Source of the DNA: Wolfiporia cocos
Lineage: Eukaryota; Basidiomycota; Agaricomycetes; Polyporales; Phaeolaceae
DNA: 64,000 nt
Assembly: GCA_029448655.1 (NCBI GenBank)
Contig: JACCLO010000007.1
Coordinates: forward strand, 1-64,000
Reading direction: 5' to 3'
Positions 45,560 through 58,065 of this stretch are shown here, in pieces. Position 1 is the stretch's first letter; each line of letters starts with the position of its first letter. The notes under the pieces were generated by a model. It was not told the origin of the DNA, searched no databases, and worked only from the letters and a program-made list of their open reading frames with translations. A program made the translations under genes and the position numbers.

Positions 45560-45567
45560 CGCATCGC

Positions 45568-47036
45568 ACCTCCCTTGCGGGTCAGCTTTGCTCTCCTCGT
45601 CGACCCTCCGTTGGATCGTTTATTAAACGAGAGTGGCGGAAAAGTTGGTGGGGGAAGCGAATGCATTGCGAACAAGTATCAATGTCCAAGTGCTCCAGGG
45701 AAATTCCCCTTTTGAGTACTTGACAGACATATGGATGTAATAGATATGCATAAGCAGTGATGTCATAGCACGGATGCATCAGTCAGCAAGAGTCAATACG
45801 AGCCCTGTGGCTGGACACAGTATGAAATAGGGCTCACGCCCCAATCTCTTTCGCAATCCCATAATGAAGCCCGTGCTTAGATACAATCGTGCAAGGTTCC
45901 ATGGAGGATATTGCATGGTTACCGAGCCAAATGCAAAATGAATACAACGGCTATGCAGCTGACGTCCACTCAATTCAATCGACGGAATGCTGCATGTACA
46001 ACGTGGGGAGGTATAGATGACAGACCCCGAGAACAAGATGTCGATCGGCTAACGGGTAACAGCAATAGGCTGCTGGGGCAGGGGATGTCGCCGTCGCCGT
46101 GGAAGCTAGGTAGATCCCATATTAGGACTCTAAACATTCTTACAAAGGCTAGATGTCCAGAATTTAGTCGGTTTGATCGGTCATATCCGAAAAGAGACTG
46201 CAGAGATCAGTAATGCATGTCCAGGCTATCGAACAGCAGTTCAGGTTAGTGTCCGGTCTATGCAATAAGCCTTCACTCGTTTGCAATTGTTTCCAAATGT
46301 CCGGAAGGCCATCGGATATATTGTGACAATCAGAAAATGACTAGAGCGTAACAAGTTGTCGAAATAGCCGGTAACAGGCCGGTTTGCATATCACCAGTGT
46401 ATGCGACTGTTAATATGTTTAAGACGGGCTGGGTGCTGAGAGATTTTATAACTAGGGATACTTCTGCTCAAGTCGAGTTTCACGAGTATATTTGGAGCAA
46501 GGACGACGATGCTACGCTGTCGACATGGCATGAATGGACATTGATATGCCTGTTCAGACCACAGAGTAAATGTCCGGATGCTCGACATAGCCGTAGATGA
46601 ATAAGTAGTAGGGCCCATTTCGGCAGGACCCGCTACGCTTATGGGGCTTCCAGTGCAGACAAGAACACCGCCTAATTTACCATTAACCTACAATTCCTTC
46701 ATCCCTACTACCGTGTGTAGATGAGGGATCAACTTACTACAGCCTATGTACTACAAACGATCAATCCATGTCCGAAACCTCATTAAGGAATTTCCAGAGG
46801 CTCGTCCATATCGCGGTCGCCATGGATAGGTTCTAGCCGGGTGTAGTGTCACCGATCAATGAATTATCTTATACTTCCGATATGACGGATGTTTGCAATT
46901 TAGCCCCGTCCATTTCACCCCTGCACGGAAGGTATCCGGTATCTCAGATAAACTATGAACAGCCGAGTCCGGGCGTTTAAGCATAAGTACATATCATCAA
47001 CCTTGGCATCTTCGGAACCCACCCGCCTTCTCGATC
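45568..47036. other. no gene seen
   Basis: A frame at 45,911-46,213 (100 codons) lacks recognisable motifs. The phrases atgtccgga/atccgatg recur loosely. No repeat ends or RNA genes found. Confidence 0.4.
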
Positions 47037-48696
47037 ATGGTCGCTAAAGCAGAGTCTATGTCAGTCTTCATGGAAATCACTGTGAGACCTCCCTAATTGA
47101 ATCCTCTCGCAGGATCGGAGCGTACGGTTCAATGGTGCCGTCGGGTAAGATATGGTATTGATCAGTTCCGTCATAGCCCAGAAACTATTGACACCAACTG
47201 TCCAGCTCTCGTCATATATGACCATATCATTACTCTCCATGCTGAATTTTCTCTAATCTGGGCAGGAGAAAAGACCTGGGTCTCCATTTTGTTTCTGCTC
47301 AATCGGTATACCATACTGGTGTGGTCAATTCTCACCTCTATATTGTGTCCTGCCCTGTATGGGGATGGTCGATCCGTACGTGTCCTCGCTGCTCTGTCAG
47401 GATTGAATTTATCTAAGAAAAGCCTAGGGGTTTGGACACTTTTGAGCTCACCATGTCCACCTATGATTAATTGTCGAAGCTTGTCTTAGATGCAATCCGA
47501 CATCACAAATTTGGTTTTTGTGCAGAATCATGTGGGGTTGCGTGTGGGCAGGTAGGCGGTGACCACATTGTGTATGAGGATCGCATCTAATCGCTTCGTT
47601 GCCTAGCTTCTGTCGCCCTCCGTGTGTATGCTGTCAGTGGGCGGAGATGGCTATTAACCCTTATGACCCTGACATTTGACCTAATTGATCCCGCAACCAA
47701 TACTGTGAGTCAAAAACACTTCAAAGGTCTTCCAAAGGCTAATCCGGGCTAACTTCAGCTCGCGATGATACAATACTCCATGTTCTGTCTGAAAGATGAA
47801 CTCAACAACTCGAATGTAACTGCTCATCAGCAGACAATGACTGAGTACTGGCTTTGATGCTGATTTCTGCGTGCAAAACTGATTAAGCGCCGCAGCTGTA
47901 AGCGAACCTATTTAACCATGTGATACATCTACTGCATTCACTATGATTGCACCTACTATTGATCGCTTCCAGACGTTCTGTGCTCTCGTGCAGGTCAGAT
48001 AATCTCCGACATTATCCTTCTCCACGTCACTTGGAGCAACATGTTAAAAGTGACAAGATTTGGGGAGAATGCTGACCAGCGTATGCTCTCGTTGTCGAAA
48101 CTACTACTCAAAAACGGTATGACTGTGATGGTTATCACGATGCTCATATGTTGAGACTCAAATTCGTAGGCACGGGCTACTTTCTGTAAGCAGAAACTAC
48201 GCTTAATCGCATCACGACCCTCTGAGTGACGTGTCGAAGTTTCCTTCTGGCACTCAGTATCTCGCAGATTGTGCTTTTTGCGACTGATGTATGGACAATT
48301 ATGCTATTCTGCTTCTGGAGTTAACTATTTACTCATACAGACATCTTACTTGTTTACTCTCTGGTCCACCCCGTCAGTTAATGGCACAGCTCATGAACCG
48401 CTAGCTCATCGCCACATATTAGGCTTTCTGCTGTCACACTGTCTCGATTCCTTCTTGATCTCCGCCTCTGCAGTGTCTCTTCAGAGGCGCTGCAGAGTGA
48501 AGAGCAGACCGGCAATGATACCGTCTTTTCTCGTGATCAAGGCTACACGATTCATTTGTCGACATTTGTCAATTCTATGGGCACATTTTCCCAGCATGAG
48601 CCTCAAGCCAACTCAGGTTCCGATCTTGAGGCGATATCATTTGGATCCCACGGAGAATGTGCATCTTCCGTACAGGTATTGTTCACGCTCATGTAG
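47037..48696 (+). CDS. DUF6533-domain protein, probable multi-span membrane protein
   Basis: The core reads ALVIYDHIITLHAEFSLIWA then TWVSILFLLNRYTILVWSIL (47,200-47,330), matching the DUF6533 signature (YD-hhT---E---IW-------LFLLNRY) found at the N-terminus of basidiomycete seven-helix proteins of unknown role. Later pieces fit the same family: KLLLKNGMTVMVITML near 48,100 and the last exon SAVTLSRFLLDLRLCSVSSE ending in TAG at 48,694-48,696. Possible first ATG 47,037. Exon boundaries between are uncertain and some frames look damaged, so it may be a young pseudogene. Confidence 0.6.
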
Positions 48697-48997
48697 GATC
48701 CTATCTGCCCTGGGAAACGTGCTTATGGTGCGCTAGACAGAGACATTCTTTCCCTGACCGCCGGCCCTTCATGCAATCCGTTCGGCAGCCAAAAGATCCA
48801 ACCCTGGGTCTTCCATATGCACTAGAATCGTGATTTTGTTTGGCAATCCGCGATGACTTGGAGCATATACAGTAGAACGTCTCCTGAACTGACCTTCAAG
48901 CAGTGTCTCTTATTGAGCTTCGACATATCTGCCGATAATGAGATTCTGGAGCTTTAGTACGCCTTTCGTGAGGCTGTGTATGCCGTGATGGATGGTA

Positions 48998-49150
48998 GAG
49001 TTTCAGTCAATTATCTTAATCTGCCAACTGGTCTTCGCTTAAGAAATCGCAGTTGGGAATTAGGTTTGCATGGCGCACGTGTTGCAAATTAATCTGACGC
49101 AGCCTGCTGCTGGTGTAGAAATAAAACACAATGCGCAGGATTCGAACCCG
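48998..49150 (-). mobile_element. tRNA-derived SINE, body and B box (first half of a split copy)
   Basis: The minus-strand body matches the SINEs at 39.9 and 40.4 kb (tttcagtcaattatcttaat, cgcttaagaaatcgcagttg). The B box GGTTCGAATCC is at 49,138-49,148. The large LTR element starts at 49,151; its duplication (49,146-49,150) overlaps the B box. The rest of the head is at 55,225-55,290. Confidence 0.82.
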
Positions 49151-50241
49151 TGTCACAGATTTATCTGGGACTTATAGCATTTTTCCTACGATTATAGCAA
49201 TTTACCTGGGATTTATACGTCTACCTACAAGTTATCTACGGGTTAACTCCCATTGCCACCACGACAAGCTCTTAACTGGGCTCGTCAAACACATGACCAG
49301 CTTACATAACGCTACGGCACCTTCCGGTCCAATAGCATAGTTACAGCTACGTCATACAGGTCTCGCCCGTCAGAGCAAGACCAGCCACGTCATAGATCCT
49401 AGATCATAATGATAGGCCGAGCGCGGCACGCTCGCATAATAATGTCCACATGTACAAACAGTGCCTCGCGGCCTTGTACTATTGGGTCGGCCTTCCCGGC
49501 TTCCCACCGCCATAAGATCCTTGATCACAATGGCATCTCAGGCGCGCCACGCCTTCGCATAATAATGGCAACACGGCCAAATAGCACTATATTAGCACCA
49601 AGGCAATATCGCTATAGGCTCGGCCTTCTCGGCCATCCCACGGACTCGGCGTTCTCCAAGTCCCGGGCTTCTGCCATCACGGCGTAGCCCAAACACCGGT
49701 CCTCGCCTCACGGCTAAGACCAATACATGCCCCGGTAACCATCCGGTCCGGGCTGTAACACATGCCACGGTACTTCCCGTCCAATGGCATAACGACCTCG
49801 GCGCCTCGCCTTGGTCATCACACGAAGACCGGCCAATCGCCATTATACCTCACGGTATCCGGCAACCGGCTTCCCATATACCCGGGCTGCGCCCGCGTTC
49901 ATATGATAAATATACACAAATCCCTCTCCTACGATTGGTGCGGCCATTAGGGCCCATCACGGCCATTGTAGATAGAGTCCATAAACATCAGATAAGATAG
50001 CGCTTCGCCTCTTGGCAAAGCCACATAACCCGGAATGGTAGTACTAGCTAGTAGCACGCGCCATCCGCATAAACATGTATATAAGTAGGGGCTTGACGCC
50101 CTTTAACCTTAGTTCTATTATTCTCTCGGCTTGCGCCGTAGAATAACCTCTCACATCCTGCTGCGCTGGTATACCTCCTCACTAAGTCGCCTTATCTCAA
50201 GAATATAGGCACTTGGTGAGTCCCACAGGCGTACTGTGTCA
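49151..50241 (+). repeat. 5' LTR of the 49-kb element
   Basis: 1,091 bp, TGTCACAG...CTGTGTCA. Contains aacatgtatataagtagggg near 50,072 as the likely TATA region and the start-site-proximal ctcggcttgcgccgtag. The same family as the solo LTR at 4069-5189. Confidence 0.94.
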
Positions 50242-53200
50242 TAATAATAGAACTTCCTACCCCCCCGCCCTTCCTTAATTGGTTGGGCCTGGGGTTTTTC
50301 CCCCCACAGGTGTCTGAGATTGCGCCCCTCTCTGCCTCTGCAGCCCTGACAAGGGTTGTATGCTTAATGGTTGGGTTCTGGGGGATACTAGCGGCGGGGG
50401 TTTGATCCCCCTGCCACCCAGTGGGGCTGCGCCTGCCTAATCAGCGGTGCGGTCCTGCAAACCCGGACTCCAGGGTTAAGGAGAGGCGCCCCATCCTGAC
50501 AAGGATTGTGGGTGCCAGCGTTTGAGACCCATCTACTGGGAAGAGGGGACGGTCTGCCTGTGCGCGCCCAACCCCCTGACATGGCAAGCGCTGTTCAGCG
50601 CCCCATCTCTACCAGTAGAGTCGCCATTATGGCGGCGTGGGAATCTTGCAAGCCGATCCCCAGGCGTAAGGGGCCCGCTTTGGATCCTTAATTGGATTAA
50701 AGTGGTGAGGTGGCGCGGCTCGCAAGGCCGCGCCGGCCTAGGTCACTGAGCGGTAGCCAATAGCGTCAGTCCTCCGGGCGGCTCGGCGTGCTCACCACGG
50801 GAAACTGGATCTGAGGGTCCCTCTGGAAGCCTGCGGCGTGGCCCACCATCTTAGATGTGTGGAGCGCTCGTTAAAGCGCGATCTTTGATCGACAGAGGAG
50901 CTGCCCTTGATGGACACAAGTGGGGCCTAATACGGCAAGCCTTGCCATTGAGGCGTGGTAAGGACTGCGGTGAAATACTGCGGTCCACTTTCCGGTCTGC
51001 TCCTTAGGGGATGCGGGCCGTGTATCTTCTTCCCAACCATGTGGTCCAGACGATCAAATTCTGGCAACCACCGACCCTACCCCTGGAGCGAGCGCCTCTG
51101 TTCCAAGCACAAGCGAATATCTCCGCCTCTTGGCACAGGGTCTGCGCATCTATGAAGACACCTGGCGGTTTAATTCCGCGCGGCAACCCTCAAGAGGTTG
51201 CCCCTAACCATGCCCCCGTTCTTATTGTGTTCAATGAATATGACCACTCAGCGATAGTTCGCTGATGACTCGCTCTTCTAGGTACCCTGGTATCCCAGTC
51301 AATAGTAGTTAATATATGGTTTTAGCGGCGGCTCCAGTAGTTTACTTACTTTGTAAAGTAGCTTAGTAACCGCCCAATAGCATTTGTATTCAACCTTGGA
51401 CATCCTGCGTCACCGTCTGGTTCACAGGTTATCTAGCCTGTTAAGGTCGCTTATGAACATAAAAAGCAACCTTTCTCGTCTTAGGTACACTTAGTTAATC
51501 GAACAACGATACTAGTACCTTGCCCGACGTAGGAACGTGTACGCTATGGTTAAATATATGCTTATAACTATCATTACTGAGGGAATAACCTATTACCAAG
51601 TCGATAAGGATTCACATAATCCATCGGCGCCCGTTTGACTTCGGTCTTCGCTCCTGAAAAGGGGATTCGGGTTATTGAGCATTAGTCACGGTCATTTCAT
51701 TCGTTAAGAACCTTAGAACGGGGGCACCCCTTTCGGTAATGGAATCTCCTGACAAGGAAATTACCATCCGTTTGGGAAGAGACGTCTGACAAGCGTCTAT
51801 AAATAATTGGAAACACTGCCGTTCTCACCGGCGTTCCACGTACAAACAGATCGCAATAGATTACTTAATTGAATCTCGCAATCTGGGTTAGAGGAAGGGA
51901 AAACAAGGGACACACGCTATTGATACGCGTTCCCTTGAAGTGTAGCGGAGGTCGTCAAGACTTCCAGAATCACACTTCATTCGGCATTTTCGCACATCGC
52001 CGAATTCACACCGGTCCCAAACCGGTCCCCCCCCCGAATCGAAATCGACAAATTCGCACGCCACTCGCAAATATTGTCACGAGACTAGCTATCTCACTTA
52101 CGATTTCACTCCAATACGACCTTTTCTCTGTGGGGAGAACAACTGTATTTGGAAATTCACACTAGCAATAAAATGCGATCGTCCGCAAAAGGCTTCAAAA
52201 GGAAACTCGAAAATCCTCCGAAGTAACAGATGAGCCCCATCTTATAGGACAATCACTCCGATTTGGCAATCGGATATCATTACAATTGCTTGGTTTACGG
52301 AAACCTACGTCGTCGAGACACGTAATAAATAAATCCGGATCTGTTTCCTATCTTCCGATTAGGAATACATCTCGTCACTACACCAAACAAGAGCCTGAGA
52401 AACTCTTCGGTATCGACAAACTAGGGCATGGGAAACCTTAGTATAAAAAATCTGGTCGCATATGCGAGCGACCTGGATACAGCCGTACATGGATATATGT
52501 CAAATAATACCCTCGGCCCACATCCACCCACCCTTATTTGGGTTATAGAGGCGGTTTAACCTCTTTAAAAACCAAAACCAACGGAATAGGTTTGATCGGG
52601 AGATCAAACGTGGAAGAGGGGGTGAGAACCCTAAATCCGCATTCTGGACCTTCAAAAGTCCGCTATCCCACGCTTACAACAGTACCTCACGGTCTTGAAA
52701 GCACCAAACGACATGCACTAAGAGGCCTGATTACCCTCATTCATGCTCGTACTGTCCTATTCGTATATGGACGACAACCCTGTAATAGGAATATAGTAGC
52801 TATCTATCCAATAGCGAAATATATCCTCCCCCACGATCATCCCAGTTCCCACGCTTACAATGTCATACTCAATCGAAGAACGACTTTAACGACATACAAG
52901 CACATTGGAAACTACCGTCATCGCCATCACGTGACCTCAGCCCTTACGGGATATACCTTTACGAGACAACTCCTGACAAGGATGTATGTTCTCACGGTTA
53001 CCCAATAAGGCCTCACTACGGCAACGACACTACAGTCTAGGGAATACAATCATAAGCATTGACCATAATGCACAATGATTAGTACCTATACTATGGGGTT
53101 TTACACGAGAAGCCTACTCGTTAATAAATAAGTGCATACAACCACGAAGGCACAGCTTCATTCCGGAACTTACGACTCCGAAGAGATCGCTACGTAGAAG

Positions 53201-54128
53201 CAATCTAACTAGGGGACACAACCCCTGTAACAAATGGGCATTGACAAATGTCACACGCTTAGTACTTGCGATACTAGGGAGGCGACGCCTCATAAACGTT
53301 CATAAGGCGACGCCCTTTAATAACCGTTCAAACCGCATAAGTCGTACAGAAGTAGGATTACCCCTGTACAAGCAACAAGCCTAAGACACCCGCCACGCGA
53401 ATGAAGGAACTTGCAATCCCATTCACCGCTAGGCAATAGACGTCGAAAAAGCACCGCTATGTTACACTCAATGGGTACTACGCATAAGCAACATATCCGC
53501 CAAAGGGCTCGAAGAGACACTAGAAAATCTCCAGAGCTAACAGTGAAGCCCTCACTCTAAGGAATATCGCACAATGCTATCCGAAACACGTACAACGACA
53601 CAATGCACCCTCCAATACGCTTGGCAAGCTATTAGGAGTACAGATTACAAGTAGATTCAAAGGCACTATATGAAGAACATTTCCATATCGCCTTCTACTA
53701 CGAGTAACGTCATAAGCAAAAGCAACAATCCGACAAAGGTCGCGAAAAGGCACTTGAACACCTTCAGCGATAACAGGAAAGCCCTTCCTCTTAGGATCCG
53801 CGTGCACAATGACAATACACTCTAGTAACACGACTACACCTCCCTAACAACGGCATTTGACCTCTCGGTCATCACGCGTTGATAATCGCCAGTAACGGCA
53901 TTTAGCACTCTGCTATCACGCGTTACAAATCAATAAGGAATAAATCGCTTTCCACGCTCAGGCTCCATCCACAAGTCCTGAAACTCCCATTTATCCCTGT
54001 TCAATTGACAAATTGAAGCAGCACCATAACGGCATTTGACACATCGTCATCACGCGTTATACCGCTCTTGGGACGTACACAATGAGGAATAGTTTCATCA
54101 GGGACGATGAAACCTAAAGCGGGGGTAA
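50242..54128 (+). pseudogene. decayed interior of the 49-kb element
   Basis: 3,887 bp without any long open frame. 50,242-51,240 is C/G-rich leader-like sequence with repeats of cctgacaagg and ttgtgggtgccagcgtttga. 52,538-53,008 is the longest frame (156 codons) and overlaps pol-like traces in mixed frames. 53,830-54,060 has three or four copies of acggcatttgacac/catcacgcgtta in tandem. No usable gag, RT or integrase, so transposition must have relied on enzymes from another copy. Confidence 0.75.
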
Positions 54129-55219
54129 TGTCACAGATTTATCTGGGACTTATAGCATTTTTCCTACGATTATAGCAATTTACCTGGGATTTATACGTCT
54201 ACCTACAAGTTATCTACGGGTTAACTCCCATTGCCACCACGACAAGCTCTTAACTGGGCTCGTCAAACACATGACCAGCTTACATAACGCTACGGCACCT
54301 TCCGGTCCAATAGCATAGTTACAGCTACGTCATACAGGTCTCGCCCGTCAGAGCAAGACCAGCCACGTCATAGATCCTAGATCATAATGATAGGCCGAGC
54401 GCGGCACGCTCGCATAATAATGTCCACATGTACAAACAGTGCCTCGCGGCCTTGTACTATTGGGTCGGCCTTCCCGGCTTCCCACCGCCATAAGATCCTT
54501 GATCACAATGGCATCTCAGGCGCGCCACGCCTTCGCATAATAATGGCAACACGGCCAAATAGCACTATATTAGCACCAAGGCAATATCGCTATAGGCTCG
54601 GCCTTCTCGGCCATCCCACGGACTCGGCGTTCTCCAAGTCCCGGGCTTCTGCCATCACGGCGTAGCCCAAACACCGGTCCTCGCCTCACGGCTAAGACCA
54701 ATACATGCCCCGGTAACCATCCGGTCCGGGCTGTAACACATGCCACGGTACTTCCCGTCCAATGGCATAACGACCTCGGCGCCTCGCCTTGGTCATCACA
54801 CGAAGACCGGCCAATCGCCATTATACCTCACGGTATCCGGCAACCGGCTTCCCATATACCCGGGCTGCGCCCGCGTTCATATGATAAATATACACAAATC
54901 CCTCTCCTACGATTGGTGCGGCCATTAGGGCCCATCACGGCCATTGTAGATAGAGTCCATAAACATCAGATAAGATAGCGCTTCGCCTCTTGGCAAAGCC
55001 ACATAACCCGGAATGGTAGTACTAGCTAGTAGCACGCGCCATCCGCATAAACATGTATATAAGTAGGGGCTTGACGCCCTTTAACCTTAGTTCTATTATT
55101 CTCTCGGCTTGCGCCGTAGAATAACCTCTCACATCCTGCTGCGCTGGTATACCTCCTCTCTAAGTCGCCTTATCTCAAGAATATAGGCACTTGGTGAGTC
55201 CCACAGGCGTACTGTGTCA
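54129..55219 (+). repeat. 3' LTR of the 49-kb element
   Basis: 1,091 bp, all but identical to the 5' LTR, preceded by the purine tract aaagcgggggtaa that would prime plus-strand DNA synthesis. Confidence 0.94.
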
Positions 55220-55224
55220 ACCCG

Positions 55225-55290
55225 CACACTTGAGGAATTGCTCAGTGACTGTACATACATACGCATACCACTCCGCCACCAGTACTTGTG
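55225..55290 (-). mobile_element. tRNA-derived SINE, A-box half of the split copy
   Basis: On the minus strand TGGCGGAGTGG (55,268-55,278) fits the A-box consensus TRGYNNARNGG. Removing the LTR element joins it to the B box at 49,138-49,148 with normal tRNA spacing. The head resembles tRNA-Ser/Leu D arms (TGGCnnAGTGG). Confidence 0.75.
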
Positions 55291-55349
55291 AAGATATGTT
55301 ACAAGTACGAATATCATCTCTCACATGCGTACCTACCCAGCGCAAATTG

Positions 55350-55455
55350 CAGATCAAATTGCCAAAGACTACGCATCTTCAGATCAATCTGCTCCAGATT
55401 AAGTTGCCGTAGATCAAGCCACCACAGATCAAGCTACCCAACATTGAGCCCCACA
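55350..55455. repeat. minisatellite, unit about 19 bp (cagatcaa..tgcc)
   Basis: Five or six imperfect copies: gcagatcaaattgcc, tcagatcaatctgctcc, agattaagttgccgt, agatcaagccaccac, agatcaagctacccaac. Confidence 0.65.
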
Positions 55456-55785
55456 AGATTGGCTACCGCGCTGCATATAACGAAACTGCGTAATCGCTCA
55501 ACCAATACAGTATCAAGGTACTGGGGTGGATCTACTGTGTCATTCGTCATTGGTGCTGTCCGCGACAGATCGTCAGCCAGGGCATGTTCACGCTCTGCCA
55601 AATCCATCAAATGAAATCTCTAGTGGTCAACGCTGTCTGCACTCACCCATCCCAACGATGATGCCTGCCCCCGCTCCCACCCTCCCCCCCTTCACTGCAC
55701 CCGTTCATCAACCCTGCTGATAACGGTGGTTTCTTGCTCTCCCCTTGCATCTCGTCCCTCAGTCTGATCACACTAGCACTACATT

Positions 55786-55900
55786 GCCTGCTCGCTTTCT
55801 TTGTCAATGCATTCATTCACCTGGTGGTAGTTTACCTGCTCGCTTTCTTTGTCAATGCATTTCTTCACCTAGTGTGCATGCCCTGCTCGCTTTCTTTGTC
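55786..55900. repeat. three copies of ctgctcgctttctttgtcaa
   Basis: The phrase ctgctcgctttctttgtcaa followed by tgcattcattcacctggt occurs three times at about 45-50-bp spacing (55,788, 55,838, 55,889). A single inverted copy lies at 38,763-38,789 (gcattgacaaagaaagcgag). Confidence 0.7.
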
Positions 55901-56094
55901 AGTCCATACACCCGCATATTGTATAATAGCAGTAAAGCTCACTAAGTTGGCCTTGGTTCGCTCCACGCCATTCATGCGATTGCAGTTCACGTGGGGCATT
56001 TCGCTCTAGGCTAGGTTAGACAATACTAGTTCCGCTTATGGTCTAAGACAGTTCACTACAGGCATCAATTCCTCAGAAAGCCAATGAATCACAG

Positions 56095-56485
56095 TCCTGC
56101 GGTCCATCGTCGGCCAGGGTATGTTCGCTCTACCCGCTTGTTGCACGCACGGACAGATATCTATACCTCGTCAGCAAAATCTGTGGAATGGGACAGGAAG
56201 CATGGGTGTCTAAGCTGCAGCGGGCGTGGTTGTTGTCCAACATCGGCTGGAGTATGTACGCTCTACTGACTGGTTGCACGCACAGACCGATATCTATACC
56301 TCGTCAGCAGAATCCCAGTCATCTGCGACGACACCTACTCCAATAAATCGTGGTCCATCGTCGGTCAGGGTATGTTCGCTCTACCTGCTCGTTGCATGCA
56401 CGGACCGATATCTATACCTCGTCAGCAGAATCCAACTTATCTGCGACAACACCTACTCAAACAAGTTGTAGTCCATCGTCGGTGT
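56095..56485. repeat. tandem repeat, unit about 115-130 bp
   Basis: Three full units and a partial one share gtccatcgtcggccagggta, tgttcgctctaccc, gttgcacgcacggac and gatatctatacctcgtcagc. A weaker copy is at 55,570-55,605. No gene was recognised between 55,456 and 57,050 apart from the possible secreted-protein start at 56,901. Confidence 0.8.
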
Positions 56486-56900
56486 TCACACTCCTTGAGA
56501 TCATCCGGGTAGATACCATTCCTACTGATGCTGTTAGTTCTCAGAACCCGCCCGCTCACCCATCGATGATGTCCGTCCTCGTACTATCTCACTGTCCTTG
56601 CCCCTGCCCACCTCGAAGGGTTATCTTTATTCTGTGTCCTATGAAGATTCGTTCGTTTTTTAAATGATCTATATACAGCCTGTACCAAATCTTTTGCTCT
56701 TGATGTGTCATTTTCTGACCTTTGTGACGACATGACGATTTGCGGCGTTTGACATCGTAATCATGACTTTACCTCCTTCTTGCTTTTCTCGGACACCCCT
56801 CTGACTCCTCATCACTATCAAAACCAATTAGCTTGTGTCTTTGTAGCGAGCGGCAGTCCCGCACCGATTTGGATCACACAGCTTAGCAGAGGCCATCTTT

Positions 56901-57050
56901 TTGCGCTTCAAGCGGGGAGGGCTATTAATTGGGATAGTGCTGCTAGCAACTGCAGAGCGCTCCATGGGTGTGACCGACGATGTCAAGGACGGTGCCGATG
57001 CTGGCTCGGGTTCTACTTGTACGAGTGCGGTGCCTGATGAGGGCTCTGCA
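56901..57050 (+). pseudogene. possible secreted-protein N-terminus cut by an LTR
   Basis: ATG 56,901 gives MRFKRGGLLIGIVLLATAER, a basic start plus a hydrophobic core typical of a signal peptide, then an acidic Gly/Ser/Thr stretch up to the LTR at 57,051. The protein would then be truncated. This is a short frame and could be chance. Confidence 0.25.
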
Positions 57051-57528
57051 TGTCACAGTTTTCTAGGCATTTACCTAATTTTTCCCGAATTTATATCGAA
57101 TTTCTCCGACTTGTCTTACGACAAGTCCTATGCAACGTAGTTATAAAACCTAACCACGAAACGTCACTCTTCTCGAATCCTCTCGAAGGTACTAGAATAC
57201 CTGACTCATAACGTTCTCGTCAGCGGCCCGCCGTATATACCGATCGGCCTATGACTCACACGTCATATGACTTAGAAATAGTCAACGTGACTCATTCTCC
57301 TGTAAGCGTACAGCATTACCGCTGGTGCGCACAGACCCATTACATTAGGGCATGCTTATCTGAACGGATCCCACATGTGTATATAAGCTGCTCATCTAAG
57401 GCGTAAGACCTTAGAACAATTCATTGCTCTACCCCGTCGCATTAGCTCTACTACCTACTGCTACTTAGTTTCTTCGCTTGTTGCAACTAAACCGTCCTCA
57501 AAAGACACACAAGTGAGTTTCTGGGTCA
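57051..57528 (+). repeat. 5' LTR of the intact gypsy element
   Basis: Starts TGTCACAG; the likely end is ctgggtca at 57,528 (about 478 bp), judged from the following tttgaattgttctctactac, which parallels the post-LTR sequence of the other elements. Contains acagacccattacattaggg, catgtgtatataagc and the inverted phrase ctaaggcgtaagaccttag, the same promoter layout as the other LTRs. Confidence 0.8.
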
Positions 57529-58065
57529 TTTGAATTGTTCTCTACTACTCCCCCGGCATTACGCTCTGGGAGTTTTCTACTTTTTTCTCTTCAACAGAAG
57601 TTTGCGGTGTTTCGTACAGGGATCTGGGGGATAAAAACCAGACTCGGTTAGAGTTGCCCGGACCGCAGGGCTAAGCGGGTGATTTCGCTTCGGCATTATC
57701 ACAAAAGCCTTGACCCATATGGCTAAAGGGTTGGTCTTCTTGCTTCGCGCAGAAGGTCAAAGGGATAACCTTAGCGTTCACGCCGTTATCTCGGAGTTAA
57801 CATGTCTCCGAGAGTGGCATCTGCGGCAAAGTAATGACGCCCAGATAACGAACGTTGTAATAGGCCCCTTTGAACTTAGATCAGGCGTCAGCGCCAGGAT
57901 GTGTAATACGTCCAAAAACTGAGTCCCGGCGTGTAATCCACGATCCGGTGTATCCCTATCTATCGACCCTCGTATGAACACCATCAAGAAGCAAACATCA
58001 GAAGAACTCTTTTATCTAGATATTTTTTATCTAGATACCTCGTCCTTATGTAGTCAAACGTAGTC

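Larger units (their letters stand above)
49151..55219 (+). mobile_element. Ty3/gypsy-type LTR element with near-identical LTRs and decayed interior
   Basis: LTRs at 49,151-50,241 and 54,129-55,219 (1,091 bp each) differ at one position by eye (cctcactaag versus cctctctaag near 50,179). The element is flanked by ACCCG (49,146-49,150 and 55,220-55,224). The interior starts taataatagaacttcctac and ends in the purine tract gcgggggtaa before the 3' LTR. Only traces of pol remain, for example GRSNVEEGVRTLNPH (about 52,600) and HDHPSSHAYNVILNRRTT (about 52,835), which resemble the RNase H-integrase linker and integrase zinc finger of the element at 57 kb. Confidence 0.93.

Noticed and set aside
51869..53008. 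98- and 156-codon frames inside the 49-kb element as novel genes
   Set aside because: They overlap frame-broken traces of pol and have no start context; they are better explained as decayed pol.
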